The position numbers were made by a program, and so were the translations under genes. Below, in pieces: positions 60,558 to 64,000 of a stretch of 64,000 bases of DNA (position 1 is the first letter of the stretch; each line of letters starts with the position of its first letter). The DNA is from Elusimicrobiota bacterium. Lineage in GTDB: Bacteria > Elusimicrobiota > Elusimicrobia > UBA1565 > UBA9628. Location of the stretch: NCBI GenBank assembly GCA_016194705.1, contig JACQAZ010000009.1:1-64000 (forward strand). Reading direction: 5' to 3'. The notes under the pieces are model-generated. The model worked only from the letters and a program-made list of their open reading frames with translations, was not told the origin of the DNA and did not search any database.

Positions 60558-62639
60558 ATGAGTCCCGGAAGGAGCGACGGACCGCGCGCGCGCCTTTTTG
60601 TCTTGGGCTTTCTGACCCTGTTCCTCGAGCTCGTCCTCATCCGCTACCTGGCGGGGAACATCTGGAACCTCGGCTATTTCCCGAACCTGGTTCTCTTGGC
60701 GGTCTTCATCGGAATGGGGGTGGGCTTCCTGCTGCACGGCTCCCTCGGAGAGGGGTCGTCGCTGACGCTGTTCAACGCGTCGGGCGCTTTCCTGCTCCTG
60801 CTGGCGTGGTTTGTCCTGGTCCTGCGGCCTTCCATGCCGGGGTTCAGCGCCGTCGAAGGGTACTTCGGCGGCGACACCTACTCCACCTATTACTCGGCCG
60901 GCGGCTCCAGCGGGGGACTCTCCCTGTTCATCCTCTGGCTGGCGGGCGTGGCGCTGATCTTCGCCTCCATCTCGCAAAGAGCCGCGAAGATCTTTAGGAC
61001 GCTCGCGCCTCTGGACGCCTACTCGTGGAACATCGCGGGCTCCTGCGCGGGCGTGCTCTGCTTCATGCTCATGAGTTGGTGGCGCCTGCCTGCCTACGCC
61101 TGGTTCACCGTCCTCGTCCCCTGTTTCTGGCACGCGGCCGGACCCGAGAGCCGTTCTCGCCGTCGCGCGCTGGCGGCATCGCTGGTGCTGTGCGCGGCGA
61201 CGGCCGCCTGGGGCGACCGCCGCCTGCTGGCCGAGCCGAGCTTCGACGGCGAGCTGCGGGTCTCATGGTCTCCCTACCAAAAGATCGAATACATCATCGC
61301 TCCCGGCGGCATCCCGACGATCTACGCCAACGGCATCACCCACCAGTTCATGCTCGGCCGCGAATTCCTCGATGGAGCCGGCGGGCGCGGGGTCCCGTAT
61401 ACGCTTCCCTACAAGCGTCGCGCCGCAAGAAGGGATGTCCCCGCGTACAAATCCGTCCTGGTGCTCGGGGCGGGATCGGGAAACGACGTGGCGGCGGCCC
61501 TATCCGAGGGCGTGGAGCACGTCGACGCCGTCGAGATCGACCCCGTCATCATGGCCTTGGGCCGCGAGCATCATCCCCTCAGGCCTTATTCGGACCCCCG
61601 GGTCGATGTCGTCGTGGACGACGGACGCAGCTTCATGACGCGCACTCGCAGAAAATACGACCTCGTCGTCTTCGCTCTGACGGATTCGCTCGTCAAGGTC
61701 AGCCCGGTCTCGCAGCTGCGCCTGGAGAACTACCTCTACACGCGGGAAGCGATCGCGCGAGCCCACGAGTTGCTCAACGAGCACGGAGACCTCCTGGCAT
61801 ACAGCCTCTACCGCCGCCCCTGGATCCTCCAGAAGATGGCGCGCCTCTTCGCCGCCGCCACCGGGACCTTGCCCACCGCGATCTATTCCTCCGGCAACAC
61901 GATCATGCTCCTAGGCGAGAAGGGCTCCAAGGCCTCGCCGGCGCCTCCTCCGGGCGGGTCCGATCTGCCGGAGGACGATTGGCCCTTCCTCTATTTGGAG
62001 CACCGCGGCATCCCCTTCACCTATGCCGGAGCGATCGTCCTGCTTGCGACGGCGGGACTGGGCGCGATGCTCGCGCTGCGCCTGCGGTCGCGCCGGCGAC
62101 CTGAGCTCAGGTCGATCCCGGGCGGGACGATGGCCGCCTTCCTGCTCATGGGCCTGGCCTTCTCCCTTCTCGAGACCAAGAGCGTGATCCAGTTCAGCCT
62201 GCTCTTCGGAACGACCTGGATCAACAACTCGCTGGTCCTTCTCGCCGTGCTCCTCCTCGTGCTGGCCGCCAACAAGAGCGTCTCCTGGGCGCGGCTCCTG
62301 CCCCCTTGGGGCCTCTTCCTTCTGCTGGCTTTTTCGTGCCTGGCGACCACGGCCTGTCCTCTGTCCAATCTGCTCGCGGTAGACAACGCGGCCCTGCGCT
62401 TCCTGCTGGCCTCGCTGATGACCTTCCTGCCGATCTACTTCGCCAACCTCATGTTCAGCGCCTCCTTCCTCGGGGTTGAGGCGGCGGAACATGTCCTGGG
62501 CTGGAACCTGCTGGGCGCGATGTTCGGAGGGATGGTCGAGTACCTCAGCCTCCTCACCGGCTACAACGCCCTGAGCCTGGTCGTCGTGGCGTGCTACTCG
62601 GCGGCGTTTCTGTTCCTGCGCGCGGACTCCCGCTCATGA
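60558..62639 (+). CDS. Membrane protein with spermidine-synthase-like domain
   Basis: 693 residues from ATG 60558. An N-terminal bundle of about six helices (LFVLGFLTLFLELVLIRYL...) is followed by a Rossmann methyltransferase-like SpeE domain (~240-445: VLVLGAGSGNDVAAALSEG, VDAVEIDPVIMALG, VVVDDGRSF) and then a C-terminal block of about seven helices. The spermidine-synthase signature Asp residues are partly kept (DDGRSF, FALTDS). Similar membrane SpeE-like proteins occur widely with unknown products. A TAGGAT box lies 11 bases upstream of the start. SpeA follows on the other strand, so polyamines may be relevant. Confidence 0.82.
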   Translation: MSPGRSDGPRARLFVLGFLTLFLELVLIRYLAGNIWNLGYFPNLVLLAVFIGMGVGFLLHGSLGEGSSLTLFNASGAFLLLLAWFVLVLRPSMPGFSAVEGYFGGDTYSTYYSAGGSSGGLSLFILWLAGVALIFASISQRAAKIFRTLAPLDAYSWNIAGSCAGVLCFMLMSWWRLPAYAWFTVLVPCFWHAAGPESRSRRRALAASLVLCAATAAWGDRRLLAEPSFDGELRVSWSPYQKIEYIIAPGGIPTIYANGITHQFMLGREFLDGAGGRGVPYTLPYKRRAARRDVPAYKSVLVLGAGSGNDVAAALSEGVEHVDAVEIDPVIMALGREHHPLRPYSDPRVDVVVDDGRSFMTRTRRKYDLVVFALTDSLVKVSPVSQLRLENYLYTREAIARAHELLNEHGDLLAYSLYRRPWILQKMARLFAAATGTLPTAIYSSGNTIMLLGEKGSKASPAPPPGGSDLPEDDWPFLYLEHRGIPFTYAGAIVLLATAGLGAMLALRLRSRRRPELRSIPGGTMAAFLLMGLAFSLLETKSVIQFSLLFGTTWINNSLVLLAVLLLVLAANKSVSWARLLPPWGLFLLLAFSCLATTACPLSNLLAVDNAALRFLLASLMTFLPIYFANLMFSASFLGVEAAEHVLGWNLLGAMFGGMVEYLSLLTGYNALSLVVVACYSAAFLFLRADSRS

Positions 62640-63520
62640 AGCAGGACGACCCCGGATAGGATGGCGGCCACGCCCAGCCAGAGGGACGGGCCCGGCGCGT
62701 TGCCGAAGAAGACGAAATCCCAGAACAGCGCGATGACGGGCGCCACGTAGGTCACGGCACTCGCGCGCACGGCGCCCCACTCGCGGATCAGGTGGTAGAA
62801 GATCAAAAACGCCGCGGCGGTCGAGAAGACACCGAGGTAGAGAACGGAGACCAACGCCGCCGACGACGCGAAGAGCGCGGCGGGCGCCGGCCACTCCTCG
62901 AAAATGGCCGAGGCCGCGAGCAGGACGGCGAGGCTCGCGCAAAGCTGGTGGAAGACATTGGCGCGGAAATCGGCCTTCGCGCCGGACAGGACCGAGCGGC
63001 TCATCAAAGCGCCGATCCCGTACGAGACGGCCATGAGGACCACGGCGGCCGCTCCGACCGCCTCCGCCCGCGTCCCGCCGAAAGCGAGCAGGGGATGGAA
63101 GATGATCGCGATGCCGGCCAAGCCCAGCCCGAGTCCGGCGGCCTTCCTCGGCGTGAAGCCTTCGGGATGCGGAGTGAGGCGCCCAAGCAGAAAGGCCCAG
63201 ATCGGCACCGTGCCGTTGATGACGCCGGCGAGGCCCGGCGAGATGCGGCGCTCGCCCCAAAAAAGCAGGATGAACGGCAGACCCTGCGCGAAGAACCCGG
63301 CAAGCCACATGCGCCGGGCCAGGGGCGGGGAGATCTTGAGGCTGCGTCCCTCGTACCGGAACACCGCCGCCAGCACGGCGAGAGCGACGGCGACCCGGAG
63401 CATCGCCCCGAACATCGGCGGGAACTCCCGGACGACGAACTTGATCGCGACGAACGAGCCGCCCCACATCGCGGCCAGCAGCAGGAACAGAAGGTAGTCC
63501 GTCCTCTTGCCGGCGGCCAA
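62594..63520 (-). CDS. EamA (DMT) family transporter
   Basis: 308 residues with ten helices. The first EamA repeat starts YLLFLLLAAMWGGSFVAIKFVV and the second has VLYLGVFSTAAAFLIFYHLI. Seven bases downstream of speA and probably in its operon, so transport of arginine, agmatine or a polyamine is conceivable but unproven. Its 3' end overlaps the convergent SpeE-like gene by 46 bases. Only distantly similar to the other EamA protein. Confidence 0.88.
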   Translation of the reverse strand: MAAGKRTDYLLFLLLAAMWGGSFVAIKFVVREFPPMFGAMLRVAVALAVLAAVFRYEGRSLKISPPLARRMWLAGFFAQGLPFILLFWGERRISPGLAGVINGTVPIWAFLLGRLTPHPEGFTPRKAAGLGLGLAGIAIIFHPLLAFGGTRAEAVGAAAVVLMAVSYGIGALMSRSVLSGAKADFRANVFHQLCASLAVLLAASAIFEEWPAPAALFASSAALVSVLYLGVFSTAAAFLIFYHLIREWGAVRASAVTYVAPVIALFWDFVFFGNAPGPSLWLGVAAILSGVVLLHERESARRNRNAAE

Positions 63521-63527
63521 GGGCCCT

Positions 63528-64000
63528 TCAGGCCCCTTGCTTGACGAGCGGCTCGGCGGATGAGCCGTTGGGAGGAGCGGCCGGAGCGTGATGCTGGCCG
63601 TTGTGGTCGATGTAGGTGTACTCGGCCATCACGCTCTCGTACTCGTTCAAGAGCTCGACGCCCTCGCGCGGCTTCAAGGCGCCGGCTTTCACCTGGGCGT
63701 CGGCCGCGGCCTTGACCATCTTGGCGAGCTCGAAGTCGTTGTATTGGATGCTCTCGAGGACTTCCTTGACGTTCTGGCCCGAGATGATCTCCTCGATGTA
63801 GTAGCCGCCCGGCTCGTCGGCGTCGGCGAAGACGTGCACCTCGTTGACGCGGCCGAAGAGGTTGTGGATGTCGCCCATCGTCGCCTGGTAGGCGCCCATC
63901 AGGAAGACGCCGAGGTAATACGGGTCGCCGTTATGGAGGGCGTGCAGGGGCAGCGAGCCTCCCGCCTTGCGGTGGCAGGCGAACTGCGCGATCTTGCCGT
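63528..64000 (-). CDS. speA: Biosynthetic arginine decarboxylase, C-terminal part
   Basis: The last 157 codons are in the window; the N-terminal PLP-barrel half lies beyond the right edge. The visible part matches SpeA: GSLPLHALHNGDPYYLGVFLMGAYQ, then MGDIHNLFGRVNEVHVF and GYYIEEIISGQNVKEVLESIQY. E. coli SpeA has the closely similar LGVFLVGAYQ-GDMHNLFG-NAVHV. It decarboxylates arginine to agmatine for putrescine and spermidine synthesis. The EamA gene follows after seven bases. Confidence 0.92.
   Translation of the reverse strand, partial: GKIAQFACHRKAGGSLPLHALHNGDPYYLGVFLMGAYQATMGDIHNLFGRVNEVHVFADADEPGGYYIEEIISGQNVKEVLESIQYNDFELAKMVKAAADAQVKAGALKPREGVELLNEYESVMAEYTYIDHNGQHHAPAAPPNGSSAEPLVKQGA

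Overview
The window is GC-rich DNA from a Gram-negative-type bacterium. Outer-membrane and envelope genes (an Mla-like lipid transporter, a BON lipoprotein, a beta-barrel candidate), a type IV pilin, two PilB/GspE ATPases and many secreted proteins with short, leucine-rich signal peptides support this. The gene mix (methylmalonyl-CoA mutase operon, bacterial topoisomerase VI, FlgD-like C-terminal domains, chimeric secreted proteins) fits a free-living member of the Elusimicrobiota, but that assignment is inference and no rRNA gene is present to prove it. Coding density is very high, many genes overlap by 1-11 bases, and no gene-free stretch exceeds 300 bases. Nothing looks like phage, plasmid, CRISPR or an intact insertion sequence.

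Layout. 1-3.8 kb: a pilin cut by the window edge, two multi-pass membrane proteins of the YfhO/GT-C type, and tRNA-Leu(CAG). 3.8-18.4 kb: smpB on the plus strand, then a long minus-strand run of nearly contiguous genes. In transcription order these are efp, a HAD phosphatase, an S8 protease, DUF192, methylmalonyl-CoA mutase large subunit, PilB/GspE ATPase, GAF-HD protein, mutase B12 subunit, meaB, an Ig-like protein, the epimerase, the acyl-CoA carboxyltransferase, mdh, coaX and a beta-barrel protein. Mutase, epimerase, carboxyltransferase and malate dehydrogenase together connect propionyl-CoA with C4 dicarboxylates.

18.5-33 kb: a family 9 glycosyltransferase, a hybrid receiver/kinase, an mlaD-mlaF-mlaE-like operon with a degenerate ATPase, secreted hydrolases and two secreted helical proteins, then rsmA, murC and an unusual RdgB-TPR fusion, and on the plus strand a BON lipoprotein and mutY. 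33-38 kb: ygfZ, three tandem secreted paralogues, and a CdsA with a secreted-looking N-terminal extension. 38-42.5 kb: an oxygen-dependent tyrosine/homogentisate cluster (FAH, HmgA, flavin-reductase-like protein, single-domain HPPD-like protein, two unknowns), implying aerobic life.

42.5-51.6 kb (minus strand): a receiver-PilB fusion, and a run slipin-hemW-phoH-like-response regulator-valS-secreted unknown. 51.6-57.5 kb: a predicted secreted endonuclease I-adenylate kinase chimera, divergent from a topoisomerase VI operon (top6B with a lysine-rich tail, top6A, era). 57.5-64 kb: an S46 peptidase, two EamA transporters, a spermidine-synthase-like membrane protein, and the 3' part of speA.

Three cross-cutting patterns stand out. 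First-in-operon genes often carry a -10 box 5-10 bases before the start codon (leaderless mRNA), while internal genes use Shine-Dalgarno sites or stop/start overlaps. A roughly 50-base intercistronic repeat occurs at two gene junctions, with a diverged third copy inside a coding sequence. Several enzymes are fused to signal-peptide-bearing or exported segments.
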